Shown in pieces: positions 1 to 12,000 of a DNA stretch of 64,000 nt. Source of the DNA: Cerrena zonata (lineage: Eukaryota > Basidiomycota > Agaricomycetes > Polyporales > Cerrenaceae); assembly GCA_038087015.1 (NCBI GenBank), contig JASBNA010000020.1:124001-188000 (forward strand), in the 5' to 3' direction. The notes under the pieces were generated by a model. That model did no database searches. It was not told the origin of the DNA and was given only the letters and a program-made list of their open reading frames with translations. How positions within the stretch are numbered: the first letter of the stretch is position 1; each line of letters begins with the position of its first letter. The position numbers were made by a program, and so were the translations under genes.

Positions 1-756
1 GAGCTGAACAAACGTGATAGACCCCTCCCGTCCGGTCGCATTTCTCTCAAGAGTGCTCGAGCCCTTCGATGGGCTTTGGTTCCACTCTGTTTTATGGTCT
101 CGATTCTTTATAGTCTGGAGGTTCTCTACGCAAGTATTGCTATGGTTGCATCCACTATTGTTTATAACGAACTTGGTGCCCATAACCAATGGCTTATACG
201 AAATCTCCTCAATGGATTTGGGGTTGCCTCTTTTGAAGCAGGCACTACCTTAGTCACTTGTATGTTTCCAACTTCTGAAACGAACACATGAGTAGAAAAC
301 TGAACTTCATCTATAGCTAGCAATCGTCATTATCTCGACTCGACCGCAATTATATCTATCGGTCTGAGCTCCTTCCTCTTCGCCACAACCATACAGGCGC
401 AAGATTTTAAGGATATCGATGGCGATGCCATGATAGGCCGCAAAACCCTCCCCATAGTATACCCTAAGTTTGCCCGATACACTGTTATCGTACCCCTTCT
501 TCTATGGTCAGCCTCGCTTTGGTACATCTGGAAACTAGATGCGTTTCTAGCGTCTGCATTCCTGGGTCTTGCAGCATACACGGGTTACCGGTATCTAGCT
601 CTGACCACCGTGAAGCAAGACCGAGTATCTTACTATTGGTACAACGTACGTTCTATGACTTCTCAGCTACCTCAGGCTCTAACATATACATACTTCTAGC
701 TTTGGCTTTCTATGGCTAATGCACTTCCCGGATACTATCGTTACATTCATCAATAA
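1..756 (+). CDS. UbiA-family prenyltransferase, 3' part (5' end outside window)
   Basis: Membrane prenyltransferase of the UbiA superfamily, which moves an isoprenoid diphosphate chain onto an acceptor; the acceptor cannot be told from this fragment. Three exons are visible: 1-259, 317-645 and 700-756. They splice in frame (GTATGT...ATAG, then GTACGT...CTAG). The fragment opens with NKRDRPLPSGRI, the stretch that follows the first Asp-rich motif in this family; that motif itself lies upstream of the window. The second Asp-rich motif is present as QDFKDIDGDAMIGRKTLP, with Asp residues placed to bind Mg-diphosphate. Several hydrophobic helices follow, and the protein ends LWLSMANALPGYYRYIHQ before a TAA. 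Family assignment is firm. Whether it acts in quinone, heme A or secondary (meroterpenoid-like) metabolism is open. Confidence 0.85.
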
Positions 757-1256
757 AGCTTTCTTAGGGACATTTGTTTCATATTCGCTACAACTCACCA
801 GTCGCTCTTTACATCTCAACGCTCATTGGACAATATACTAGTGGTAGTGTACATTAGACTTAGCAATGCGCATCGTTCGCTTTCCACCGACCCAGTTGTC
901 CAGAAGCTAAATCCATTTGTTGTATAACGATACTTGCCTTTTTAGACCACATTGTGTTGAGCTTCGATCAGACCCGATCGAGATGCCGCCTTCCCCACGT
1001 GGGTGACAATCCTCCGAAGTCACCGTTGTGAATACACTTTCAGCCTTGTGTCTCCGTCCTCTGTAAACTTGAGTCAGAAATATCTAAGTCCTATACTGTG
1101 TAGCATGGTCTCGTCACAAGAGGAGAGAAATGAACCATCTTTGCGGAAGGATCTCAATCCAATTGCGGGTGTTATCAGGCCCTACTCGCAGTCACCGTTC
1201 GTTTTCAACATTAGCGTTTCATGGACTGGTCAATTCATGACTCTCATAGTGTTCCT
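757..1256. other. Intergenic, no gene seen
   Basis: About 500 bases between the prenyltransferase stop and the next start. Only short out-of-family reading frames occur here, with no splice-consistent extension. It probably holds the prenyltransferase 3' end and the promoter of the small gene that follows. Confidence 0.5.
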
Positions 1257-1676
1257 ATGTGGATAGTCTCGGGGATTTGTAAGGGGTTTACACTCGTCAT
1301 ATAAAATAATACTGATTAGCTTGCAGTTCTCGCCTCGTCGGTCGTCCCACCCAATCCACTCCGTCCACCGTTAATGCAGCGCCTCGGGTTTGGGGCTATC
1401 TTTGCTGGCGCAGGATATGTCACGTCCACGGGCGATATCTATAATGGCACAGGAATCTCCACAGGTGATTGATAAAATTTACAAGATGTGTACTGCCTCC
1501 TGACGCTATTCATAATCATGTCAGCTTGGTCTCTGACCTACCTCTTCCTGAATATTCGCAAAGCACTGCGCCCTCCACGAAGTAGTTTGTCGCTCATACT
1601 CTCCAGTGCGGCATTATTTTCATCGACTCTGTACGGGACAGAGTATTTTCTTCTTCAGGAGAAAGATGACTCCTAG
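1257..1676 (+). CDS. Small membrane protein, three exons
   Basis: I reconstruct a 103-residue protein from exons 1257-1278, 1327-1464 and 1525-1676. The introns are 48 and 60 nt, each GT...AG, and all junctions stay in frame. The product starts MWIVSGIFLASS and has a glycine-rich hydrophobic segment (QRLGFGAIFAGAGYVTSTGD), then AWSLTYLFLN and SLILSSAALFSSTLYG, giving two to four possible membrane spans with basic loops (KALRPPRS) between them. The pattern of a glycine-rich span, a short polar loop and a second pair of spans looks like a conserved small fungal organelle membrane protein, but I do not recognise a named family. The 22-nt first exon is the least certain part; an alternative start is the in-frame ATG at 1373. 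Confidence 0.6.
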
Positions 1677-2172
1677 TATTTTGACAGGAACCTGGCATGC
1701 ACTCGTGACACCCCAACGACCACTTGGAATGCTATGTAGTTGAGGGTCCCAGGATACCTTTATGAGATAGACTTCTGAAATTTATTATTATAGAGTGGCA
1801 TTTTCAAACCATTAAGTTGACGCGAGTGCTACGTACCACTCTCTTCTCTAGATGGGGTCCGAGTCTTCAGCATCAACTGGCCCATAGCGGTTAAGCGGAG
1901 TTACGACGTCTCCTATCATATATACAAGATTAGGAAAAGGGACGTCGATCCATCACGTTGTGGCGCCACAACGCGCATTCCGGATATTGTCAGTCTCTGG
2001 GTTTGTGGCTACACAGGTTTCCGAAATGGAAGCGCTGATCCTCTGCCCCACTGACAAATCCTCCGTCTTTCTTATCCATGTACCTTGTTGATACAAAAAG
2101 TGCCCTCCCCGAAACTGTTTGACATTCTTCATTCACATCGACGTATGCTCCCGATACAGGAGCCGCGAGAAG
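1677..2172. other. Intergenic, no gene seen
   Basis: Roughly 500 bases with no sustained reading frame on either strand. It presumably holds the 3' end of the small membrane-protein gene and the promoter of the DUF6533 gene. Confidence 0.5.
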
Positions 2173-3824
2173 ATGGATGTCCCTTCGGAAGCTTCACAAG
2201 CTGAGCACACGTAAGTCACAGGTATTACAAGCCTATCACAGCCGTTGATACAAACTCCGGTGTCTATTAGAACAATATACTTATACTACATGCTCTCTTC
2301 GGCTGGTGTGTATACTTAGTCCCATTACGACATCATTTCCTGCTTACTAGTTCTCAATACTTACAGTGACCCTGTTTTATGATATCCTGGTGACATGGGA
2401 TCAGGAAATCGACAACGTCTGGAGGCATAAATTCAGCGTAGCAGGCTTGCTCTTCGTCCTTAATCGGTATCTCAATGTGATCTTGGCCATTGCCAACCTC
2501 CTAAATTTCTTTCCGGTCGTACAAGTAACTTTAGTGAGTATGGCCAGCCTAGTTTTCTTTCCATCAATATCTGAATAACCTGAACTACAGGGATAGTAAG
2601 TAACTCAATGGTTTCAAAACATACTTATCGTCCTAATCATTATATGTCAGCTGTAAATCTCTCAACATAGTGGTGGCTTCTCTTCAAGCTGCTACAGATC
2701 TCAACTCTGCCGGTGAGTTATCTTTGAGTCGATTACGAATCATACTATTGGGCTTACTCTGGTTTTCAGCGTTCTCTGCCGTTCGTGTATGGGCCATATG
2801 GAGTCGAAATTGGGTTATCTTCGTTATTGTGATGGTAGCGTGTCTTTTAGCACCTATCCTAAATGTTGTCAGTATCGTACCTCTCGCTCTGAGAACCTCT
2901 CACCAAAATATTGCTCTCTGTACAGTATCGTATCAGCACCGTGCATTTTGTCGGCGTTTCTCAAATTCCGGACGCCTATGGCGGTTGTACTTGGACATCC
3001 GGGCTTTCCACGTCTTCCCTTCATACGTAAGTTACGATTCTAGTCAATGTACAGATCTGTACTCAATCCAGTAGATGTGTGTCATTCTGATACTCCTTCT
3101 CGTTGATTGGGGCTGATTGCCCTAAACAGTGATTGTGGTCGCACGGGCTTGTGCAATATCCGCGGACACTCTGATCCTTGGTGCCACTTTGTTAAAGACA
3201 ATCAGAATCAAGAAGGAGGCTATGAAAGTTGGAATACCAGCTAAATTTACGACCATGGTCATTCGCGATGGTGGGTTACGTCCTTTCGATTTGTCTGATG
3301 AAAACCTGACACACTTCCAAGGCTCCTTGTGGTGGGGGTACGTACCTAATCAACCTACTCTTCTTATAGCTAAGTAACATCGACCGACTTTAGAGCTCTA
3401 GTAGTCGTTAACATCATGCCAATTGTGGTCGATAACTTGGACACAGTAGGTCCACTTCTTTGTTACATGTTACATGTTATATTTAACCATGTTCATATCT
3501 ATTATAAAGCCTGGCAACCCCTCGACATTCTTTGTTAACGTGTATGTCTAACATTTGCAATTTCGGCGGTATTAACTAAGTACTATACTCAACAGGGTGC
3601 AAAGCATAATGCTTTCGCATTTCATGCTATCCTTGAGGAAACTTTACGACCCTCGTAGTTTGGAGCTTACTAGTTCCCCTGATATTGTTGGTAATCTAGG
3701 AGCATCGCTTACCTTCCCTGGCGAAGAAGACGATCTAGTTTTTGCCAGGACTTCGCGAAGGACGAGTTCGGGTACAATTTCATTCGGGGGAATATCCTCC
3801 GTCGCGGAAGACGTATTACAGTAA
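2173..3824 (+). CDS. DUF6533 multi-pass membrane protein (copy 1)
   Basis: Member of the basidiomycete-expanded DUF6533 family of multi-pass membrane proteins, whose function is unknown. The start MDVPSEASQAEH is at 2173, with short exons after it. The signature lies near 2366-2535: YDILVTWDQEIDNVWRHKFS then LLFVLNRYLNVIL, the typical (Y)D(Y/I)LLT..EI..IW..K(F/W)S....LF..NRY pattern. A later exon carries VRVWAIWSRNW, the family's conserved 'R.(Y/W)A.(Y/W)' helix start. The tail reads DIVGNLGASLTFPGEEDDLVF and is Ser/Arg-rich, ending at a TAA at 3824. At least seven introns are needed, so inner exon borders are approximate. A paralog lies at 21.8-23.5 kb and shares the NRY helix and the IVGNLGA tail motif. 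Confidence 0.75.
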
Positions 3825-5239
3825 GTGATAGTCTTCTTTATCTTCATTTACGATATTCTCAATGAGAAGCAGATGGACAAAAACGCCGGACATGGAATGT
3901 CCATTGGATAGCCTAGACGATTACGACCACTCCAGACCACTGTCTAATCCCTTGCTGAGTCCTGCAGAAGCTGGATGAGCGGCGTTTCGATGCTATACCT
4001 TTCACGTCTTGTCATAGTCGTGGATTTCATTATGACCTTCCGAGGCAGTGTCGCCCGCTGTAGATCCAATGTTATGAGCGGTTATGGCTGAGTTACTGCG
4101 TACGGCCGCAGCACTACACACACAACACTAATACTTCTTTCGCGTTCTATACCCACTCTTCTCCATGGAGCAGTGACACACTTAAACGGCGATGTACACA
4201 CAAGACATCACCGCTTGATGAGATCGGTGTGACCACTTTACACTTCACACCAATAGCCCAAACATTTCCGAATTAAGATTCGTAGTACATCGTTATGTTC
4301 ATGTCATGGTGCAATTGATTCTTGTGCCCATACGCAAGGTCATAGATTATATTTCAACATGAAGGGATGCGAAGTTCGATGTAGAGTAAGCCATAACGAA
4401 CATAGACATTCCTCGAACCCTCGTTCGCCTACTTTTAACCCCCTACCTTTCGGTTTCATACATGTCTACGCAGTAATCACCTTTACTCTAACCTTTCGGA
4501 ATCGCCTTCAAATATCCTCTCTAGTATCATCTGACGAGTCATCATCACCGAAGAACACATTTGATCTAAACTAAGAGATGAAAAATATAAATTATAATAC
4601 CGTCTGTCCTCTAACGCAGAACATACGTTTTTGGATGTCGACTGCCGTGAAATGTTCGACTTTGGGGCACTTAGCGCCAAGCTCAAACTGATCTTGTTCT
4701 TCTTCCACCATCTTGCGATGGCGGCTGGCCGGGCTCAACATGTGTATGTCGATGTCAAACGTTTGGCTACTACTTAACGCCGCACATGATTGTGGCATCG
4801 TTCACACATGTAGGTAGTCAACGGAAGACTCCTGACAGACTGGCAAAGTGTGTTACTAGGGTAAGACAGGGTTCGTCAGCATCAAAATCGCCCCGAAGGT
4901 GTACCTGCTGACCCAAATCCCTGTCACTGATGTCTTCCTGTGCATACGACCTGCGTTACCGTAGAACACTCTGAGGAACTACTAACTCAATTATCGAGTT
5001 GTAGGATCTATGGAACTTCAGGGACAAACCTGTGGATAAGCTCCGAAACGCCGCCAGCGTGACGCGTTTGGATACTTATAAACCCTACAGGCAAATTGGG
5101 TTTGTTTCGTTCCCGAATCCTATACGTATATCCGTGTTCTCGAGACATAGAGCCCAGACACACTCAATCATACTTAAGGCTAGCCTTCATACCCCTGCCT
5201 TCACTTATAGTCCTATCTTCCTTGGCAACCGATCCTGCA
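3825..5239. other. Intergenic; one weak minus-strand frame
   Basis: No gene I can support. A minus-strand frame at 4798-4592 (starting MPQSCAALSSSQTF, about 68 codons) could join an acidic frame near 4570-4515 (FFGDDDSSDDTRED), but the intron required would be only about 32-37 nt, shorter than every other intron in this window. I therefore do not call it a gene. Confidence 0.4.
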
Positions 5240-6339
5240 ATGCCTATTACAGACCTTCCTGCTGAACTGCTTCTTGACATCTTTACTCTGGCTTGTGTGG
5301 ATACCGGTTTTACAGGCTGTTCGTTGAGAGGAGTCTCTCAACATTTTCGTGTGTTATGCACTCAGAGCGGAGTGGATGTCCATACAGTGGCGTTGTGTGG
5401 GGTCAAGAAGATGAAGAGTTTCCAGGCAATGTTGAAGGAGCGGAAGCAGGATTGTAGGCGAGTGCACAACCTATTACTTACCGATCGTGGGGTGGATGGA
5501 AGCTGTCTCGAGATGATTCACACTCGTTCGAAGCTTCATCCACCGAACTTTCCAGCCAGGTTCTTCAAAGCATATCTCCGAGGGAACTACGCATCCTCAG
5601 TGTAGATTTACCCAGTTGGAGACCTGAAAATGGTGCCAATCCTTTATTCCGTCAACCGTTTCCCTTCCTTACCGACCTCACTCTACGGTGTGGACTCGAT
5701 GTACCTTTTTTCAACGTCTTCCACCCATGTCCGAACTTACAACGTTTGCACATCGCCTCTCATAAACAACTTCCAAATACTTTCGGAGCAAGCATCTCAA
5801 GAATTGCCCCTGATCTCAAACATCTCCGCTTGTCCGGAGTTGACGGTCCTACAAAGTCGGGCAATCTGCACCAAGTCCTGCAGGCGTACACGTCTAGCTC
5901 CCCCTCCTCTCACCCCATCATTACAGATATCTCAGATCCATTGAAAGCGGATCATGAACTGCCTGCTAGTGTCAACAAATTGATCATTGGGTTCGACACA
6001 TGTTTCCAATTCACCCATCCAATACATTCTAGCAGACGACAGATGAACTATCTGCAAAACGCCCAGGCGATTCATCAACTAGCCGAAGATTATCGTTCTC
6101 GCGGCCACAAAGAAACGACGACCTCGAATGGGGAGCGTCCTGTTGCAGGTCGTGGCGAACGTCCGATAAAGCTTGCGCAACGAAAGTTACTTCTCGTCCA
6201 CCCCACCCCTCCCATGCGACCTTACGATGACGTCGAAGAGGTTGCGAAGGCCAACTTTGCTAAGCTTAGAGCGGAGTGGGAGGATAGAGTTCAAGGTGGT
6301 GAAGCCGGGTGGGGAGATGTACCGAGTTCCCCTGCATGA
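5240..6339 (+). pseudogene. F-box protein gene copy 1, frameshifted
   Basis: F-box proteins link substrates to SCF ubiquitin ligases through an N-terminal F-box that binds Skp1. This copy starts MPITDLPAELLLDIFTLACV at 5240, an F-box helix pattern, and the frame stays open to 5605. Clear homology to the intact neighbour at 7800-8876 then continues in another frame from about 5512 (DDSHSFEASSTELSS) to the stop at 6339. At the switch the copy is also several codons shorter than its paralog. No GT...AG intron fits the few bases between the two frames. This looks like a small deletion plus frameshift, so the gene is probably inactive, although an assembly error would look the same. Read in its own frame the product would stop at 5605 after about 120 residues. 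Confidence 0.65.
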
Positions 6340-7799
6340 ACAGGGCCTTAGCTTTCAATATACCTATACTATGCGTCGGTTTTAGAGGTTGGTCTTCATG
6401 GATATCGGAGCTACCCTACTGTGACTGAATAAGACTCCCTCTACAGGATATACATGGGATCCAGTGGTGGTGATTGTTCATCGCCGCTAAGTTTGGTGCG
6501 TCTACGGACGATTTGCCGACTTACTGGCTCGTAATACTGATTCTATTAATATCCTGGTCATTTTTATCGTATTGTATTGTGCTAATTGTATCGTCACCAT
6601 CTAGTTTTTGCAACAGTACTCCGTCTGACGTCATTGCGTGACCATCTCCCGTATTGGCTTGGGTGTCGACTATGAACGTTAACCCTGACACTGATAGCAG
6701 AAGGCGAAGAAATCGTACGACGGACAGCCACTTGAGTACACAGCTATCCTGCTTCCATCTTCAGGTTTCCTGTGACTATTGGCCGTTTTCTATGCGTAAT
6801 GGACGATGAGTGGACCACCCAACCAGGTAGGTAAGTGTACATAAATGGTATCGGAGTCAGTGCCAGCGCTCTCGCCAGCTATCCCGTTCCCATACCTGCG
6901 GAGTTCTTTCATCGGGCTCGGGGTTCTTTTACTGGAATACGTCTCCATGGTCAATCTTCGAGCTCTCATGAACAATCTACTGTATCGCTTCCCCGTTCAC
7001 TGCCATCATTGAATATTACACAAACGTCGATGATGACATGTATTTACAATCTCAGTGATAATCATATATCCTAACGTCTGGTCCTAGAGTCGTCTATTTC
7101 GGTAGTTGCACGTATGTTCTACAACCACTCTCCATACGTTCGAAACACATCGTTGTCCCACGCTTTCCCACGCTGCTCATGGGCATGGGCAGGATGTTTG
7201 ATCATGATCAGAAGGTCCAGATTCTATCGAACAGACTGTCGCAAAAAGCCGCTGTATGCACATGATTTCCTGAGTTTATAACGCACAAAATACCTGTCTC
7301 TGATCTTCTGAAGCCTGGACGCTGTGAACATCGTACACGTTAGCTTCCGGAATGCATCGTTTATAGGCAAAAGCCTTCCACCTCGAGCTGCTTTCCTTCC
7401 ACCTGTCATACGTATGTCATTTGTGTTAACCAAATATACACTAACCTTTCTTGACGCAGACACTGATACCGGTCGTTCCGACAGAGCCTGACATTCCTGA
7501 TCAGACGAATGCTGCATAATACTCCACTGAGCGCTGCCGCCACCACACTTATATGTGCAGTTGCATTCCTCTACTCATCCGCGTTACGCCCACTCAACAC
7601 ATATACGGTTTCTTAAGTCCGCGTACTGAGGTATCAAACTCCTACATCTATCTCTCAGAAATATGTGGCTGGTTCTAACAAAACATATTATAGACTCACA
7701 CCCGTTTCGTATCCTCCAATTGTACGCATCTGTGGCTCGCCACTGCTAGACAGAGTCTATTTTGGCTCAGTTGGCGCAATACTCCATATTCGAATCGTG
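6340..7799. other. Intergenic between the two F-box paralogs
   Basis: About 1.46 kb with no supportable gene. A minus-strand frame at 7517-7224 has Arg/Lys-rich sequence but no recognisable domain and no clear partner exons. Confidence 0.45.
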
Positions 7800-8876
7800 A
7801 TGACAATTACATTCGCGGACCTCCCATCGGAGCTTTTAATCGCTATCCTCAGCGAAGCCTGCACGGATTCAGGTTACACCGGTTGTTCGCTGAGTCTGGT
7901 ATCCAAAGACTTCCGCACCCTGTGCCTCTATAGTGGCGTTGACATCCAGTGTGTCGCCCTTTATGGCTTTCAGCGGATGGCGAATTTTGCAGATATGCTC
8001 AAGACACGAGACAAAGGTGCGAGAAAGGTCATGCATCTTTTTATAACGGACCGGGACAGTGTGGACAACCTGTTATCTAGCTTGACGTTAAACGAGAATG
8101 ATGACTCTTTCGCTCGTCGTACGCTAGAGAACATACTGCGAACGATATCGCCTCACCATCTTCGGACACTCACCATACACATCCCTCACTGTATCCTTTC
8201 GACACCAGCCGGTCACCCGATATTCTCCTATCCCTTCCCATCCCTTACCGAACTCTCCCTGTACGCTGGTCTCAATCGTCAATTCTTTGACAATTTCCTT
8301 CCTAGTCCCAGTCTGAAAAGACTTAATATCGCTTCTTACATTACACTCCCGGAAGACATTGGTGCAAGCGTGTGCAGAATTGCACCCAACCTCACGCATC
8401 TTCGAATCTCACTTCGAACACATCGAGCATACTTCTCGAACATTCGGGAGGTGATCAAAAATTACATAGAAGACGTCTCCCCTCCTACTCCGTTGCTCTC
8501 AAAACCACCCATTGACTTTTTGGCCAGTCCGGCGGGAGACAATCCACTACCCCTGTCTATGGGAGAACTCCCCCCGAGTGTTCACACCTTCATCGTCGCC
8601 TTTAATCCGTTGTGCAAGGCTGCGGTTGGTAGTCTTGCGTCACGAAATATGAATATGCAACATCACACAGATGTGGCGTGGGTCAAACGGGCTATACCAT
8701 CGCATCCGGCTTGGTATGGGCCTGGCAAGTGTTTACTTGTTCAAGACCAGCCCTCGGTCATAGATCTGGATGAACCAGAGGGTGTCTCTCTATCGACTTC
8801 CGGAACGATGTATTCTGAGTGGAAGGAGAGGATACAGGGTAATGCGGGGTGTTGGAAACATATCAGTACTGCCTAA
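7800..8876 (+). CDS. F-box protein, intact copy 2
   Basis: Single-exon 358-residue protein. The chosen start (7800) gives MTITFADLPSELLIAILSEA, an F-box at the extreme N-terminus as is usual for these proteins; the frame is also open upstream but without a domain. The rest (residues ~60-358) contains leucine-patterned segments such as LRTLTIHIPH, LTELSLYAGL and LKRLNIASYI, which suggest irregular leucine-rich repeats that would bind a substrate. It ends EWKERIQGNAGCWKHISTA, matching EWEDRVQGGEAGWGDVPSSPA of the broken copy upstream, so the two are tandem paralogs. The expected role is substrate receptor of an SCF ubiquitin ligase, with unknown target. The F-box call is by pattern; the LRR character is an inference. 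Confidence 0.75.
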   Translation: MTITFADLPSELLIAILSEACTDSGYTGCSLSLVSKDFRTLCLYSGVDIQCVALYGFQRMANFADMLKTRDKGARKVMHLFITDRDSVDNLLSSLTLNENDDSFARRTLENILRTISPHHLRTLTIHIPHCILSTPAGHPIFSYPFPSLTELSLYAGLNRQFFDNFLPSPSLKRLNIASYITLPEDIGASVCRIAPNLTHLRISLRTHRAYFSNIREVIKNYIEDVSPPTPLLSKPPIDFLASPAGDNPLPLSMGELPPSVHTFIVAFNPLCKAAVGSLASRNMNMQHHTDVAWVKRAIPSHPAWYGPGKCLLVQDQPSVIDLDEPEGVSLSTSGTMYSEWKERIQGNAGCWKHISTA

Positions 8877-9080
8877 GTGTTACGGCTCCTAAAATCTCGG
8901 AACTGTAGTCAATACTCCCCTGGTCTCCTGCTCGCCTTGTCGAATAAACAGCTTTCCTTCTCTTCTCATGACAATGTGTGTAGGTAGTATTACTACTAGT
9001 ATGGCAATAAATTCAAAACAAATGTGATTACACGGACAACATTTCGACAAGATAGCATGGGGTATAATAGCAGGTACGGA

Positions 9081-12000
9081 TCAAAGCAAAAAAGAGAAAT
9101 GCAGTATAAACACTTGATAGAGGATATTGAGGAGAATGAGACGCAGGGCCCAACGGGCAAACCACCGTTCTGTCTCTGACAATGGCGGGGGTTGAGAACG
9201 AGGTGTGCTTGACACCGTGGGTTGATGAGATTGGTGTGCGGCCGGTGTTGTGGGAAAGTCGACGGATTCGGGACTGTCATCATTGCATTCAGTGGTATCG
9301 GCGTCGACATCGCGAGGTACATCATGTTCCGTGGCATCATGGTCAATGGCGTCATCTTCGGTAGCACTAGTATCTATGCTACTGATAGAAGATGCACACT
9401 GAAGAGAAGTAGAATTAATACCTGACGAGAAGGAAATTGCTTTTTCAAAGACTTACCTCTTCCTTGACGTCCACGGCAGGGCAGGGTTGAAAAGGTTCTA
9501 CGGGAGGTTCCGCTGAGGATTCCAGTGCTAGTGAAGTTTCCACCGGAGATTCTGCTGAGGGTTCCGCTGGGGGTTCCGCGGAGGGTTCCACTGCCAGTGA
9601 GGATTCCGCTGGAGATTCCGCTCGGGGTGTAGAGTCTGAGGAGGGTTCCACCAAAGCCTCCCCCATAAACTTTCTAATGGATTCTATTGATCGTCCCTCG
9701 CATTGATCTTGTCTCCAAGGCCGTCTACGTCTAATTCTGCGCTTGCGGGGCTCAGAGCGACCATCCGCGTCAGTGCTACATCGGCGGAGGTACTCTCTTG
9801 AGGTCGGATGAATCCTGTCCTTCAGGTTATAGGGTCTCCACGTAAAGAAGATATTGACTTTCGCTGGAAAATAATCATCCTCGGTTATGAACCAAGGAAT
9901 GTCTGCAACCTCTTGTGATGCCGATGGTCTCTCGAGAGACTTAGGTAACGGGGTTTGATCTTGCACGGGTGAAGAACAAAGTGACACGAGTGGAGTCACG
10001 TCCGGTTGGTCTGAAACAGAGACTGGAGTCTCGGTTCCGTCAAAGGATAGTAGATCGTCATAGAAATCAGGAATGAAAATAGGGTCAGGAGTTGTGATAA
10101 CTCGGTTAACAGGGGAAGAAGGGGTTTCATCACCCGTAGCATCCTCTGCATGGTTCGGGTTGGTACAGTCTTCATCCACGTCGTTGCTCTTATCCTTTAG
10201 AGAATCGAGGTTATCTGCGAGAAGGTCGTCCTTTGGCTCAATGTGGGATTCACTGAGTATCGTTGCATAGGCCCGATCGAAAGCCGCTACATCATCATCT
10301 GTATATATACATTCTTCCAAGCTTTCGGCATTTAAGGCCAGGGTGGTTGATGTCCGAGGGGGAAGGTTAGAACTCCGGCCCATAGTTGCGCTCAGCCACT
10401 CTCTCCCAGTTTCGTCTGCGGTGTAGAGCTGAGAGCTAGGATGAGATGTAATCGCGACATTCGGAACAGCCTGGGTATGGGTGGTAAGACTGGGCTCATC
10501 AGCCATATAGTCCCCCACAGGAGTGAATTCCTGGTCGTTCGAGATGGTGTAGGGAAATGGCGTCCTGACAGAGGGTTCACCGGGGGTTGAAAGTCTGGGC
10601 TCCATTTCTTGGTCGGCCAATACGATACCAGGGAAGAGGACTTGGTCAGAATTGAGCTGGCAATTGGGAAGGGTGTCCATCATGTCTTGCTCCGTGTTAA
10701 AGCTGAAGAACGTAGGGTTCTCGCTGTTTATTAACGGAGGCACGCAGTTCACGTACTGTGAGATTCAAATTTTAGTTATTGAAAGAATATGATTGGGGAT
10801 ATGAGACAAACATTATCTGGAATAAACCCGGCCGTGGGATGGCCCAAGATACCTTGCATGTTCGTGTCCGCTGCTTGGACAGTACCCATGCTATCTGATA
10901 CTTGTTGTTGGCTAGGTTCCATGTTGTAGTCATTCGTTTGACCAGGCGACACACAGTGTGCACCGAGGTTGCCATCCGATAAAGGCAATTGGGATGAAGA
11001 AATCTCGTCACTACCCCATGAACACGGGATTAGAACTCGAACCTCCACCTGCGAGCTTTCCTGGTTTCAGCCAAGTAAATTTATCGACCGAGCTTACAGA
11101 CAGTTAATATAAATCTCACGTACCCATGTAAGAGTTGTGACAGATGGATGGTTCAGCATAATTTGAGACTCATCAGTGTTAATATACTGGGGCTCATTTG
11201 ACAGCAACGTTGTCGAATCAACCGAGGGGTTCCCGCTCTCAACTCCCTAGAGACGTGAGGATCAGGTAATTTCACCAAAGCGAAGAGTTTCAAACATACG
11301 GTATTTGGTAAGGAGGAGGCCGTAGGCATCAATGCGGTGTTTGCGACTATCGTGGGCACTTCCCTAACGATGGTTTGCGGCACATTGGGGGCGCTCTAGA
11401 TAACAGTTTGTATCTTTATAAACAAAAACTAATGAGAAGCATACCTCATGGGGATAATGAGGAAGCTGTCCTCCAAGCGCACCCGTCAACGAAGAATACT
11501 GAGTAGTGGCTGTAGGGCAACCAGAATCCATCACCTGCCCAGTGTAGCCGGTGGCAGTAGGTCTTTCTTCAGCGAGCCCACTTGGATCATAGTACGGTTG
11601 TCCATATTCTGGTTCTGGTGGATTGTGATTGTTGGTATAATCGCTCTGTAAGACTATTAGACGCTTTCATACACTTTCGGTCTAGCCTAAAACTTACATC
11701 TGTCGCTGTATTGGTGGTGTTGGTAGTTGAAGGACGTTGCTGCAAGCGTCTCGGCATAGGTCTTATAGCTCGTGCCCTATGGTCGTTTGATCTCTGAAGA
11801 GAGCGAGTGTAAGAAATGGCGATTCAGCTCTAATTAGCTGCTAGAGGAGGAATAAAACATACCTCTGTTGGACTCGAATCGGGCATAACTTGATTGTCTG
11901 TGTTGGCCGTGAACTTCGATAATGCCACCTCAATCAGCGGCTCACAAACTTCGGAAGAAATTTTCGAAGTTTCTAAGTTCCCCTGTTGGAGTTCCGAATC

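Noticed and set aside
4592..4798. Possible two-exon minus-strand small gene
   Set aside because: The intron needed is only about 32-37 nt, below the size of all other introns in this window.
11020..11060. tRNA-like B-box (reverse strand GGTTCGAGTTC)
   Set aside because: No matching A-box or acceptor-stem pairing; it lies in a gene A exon.
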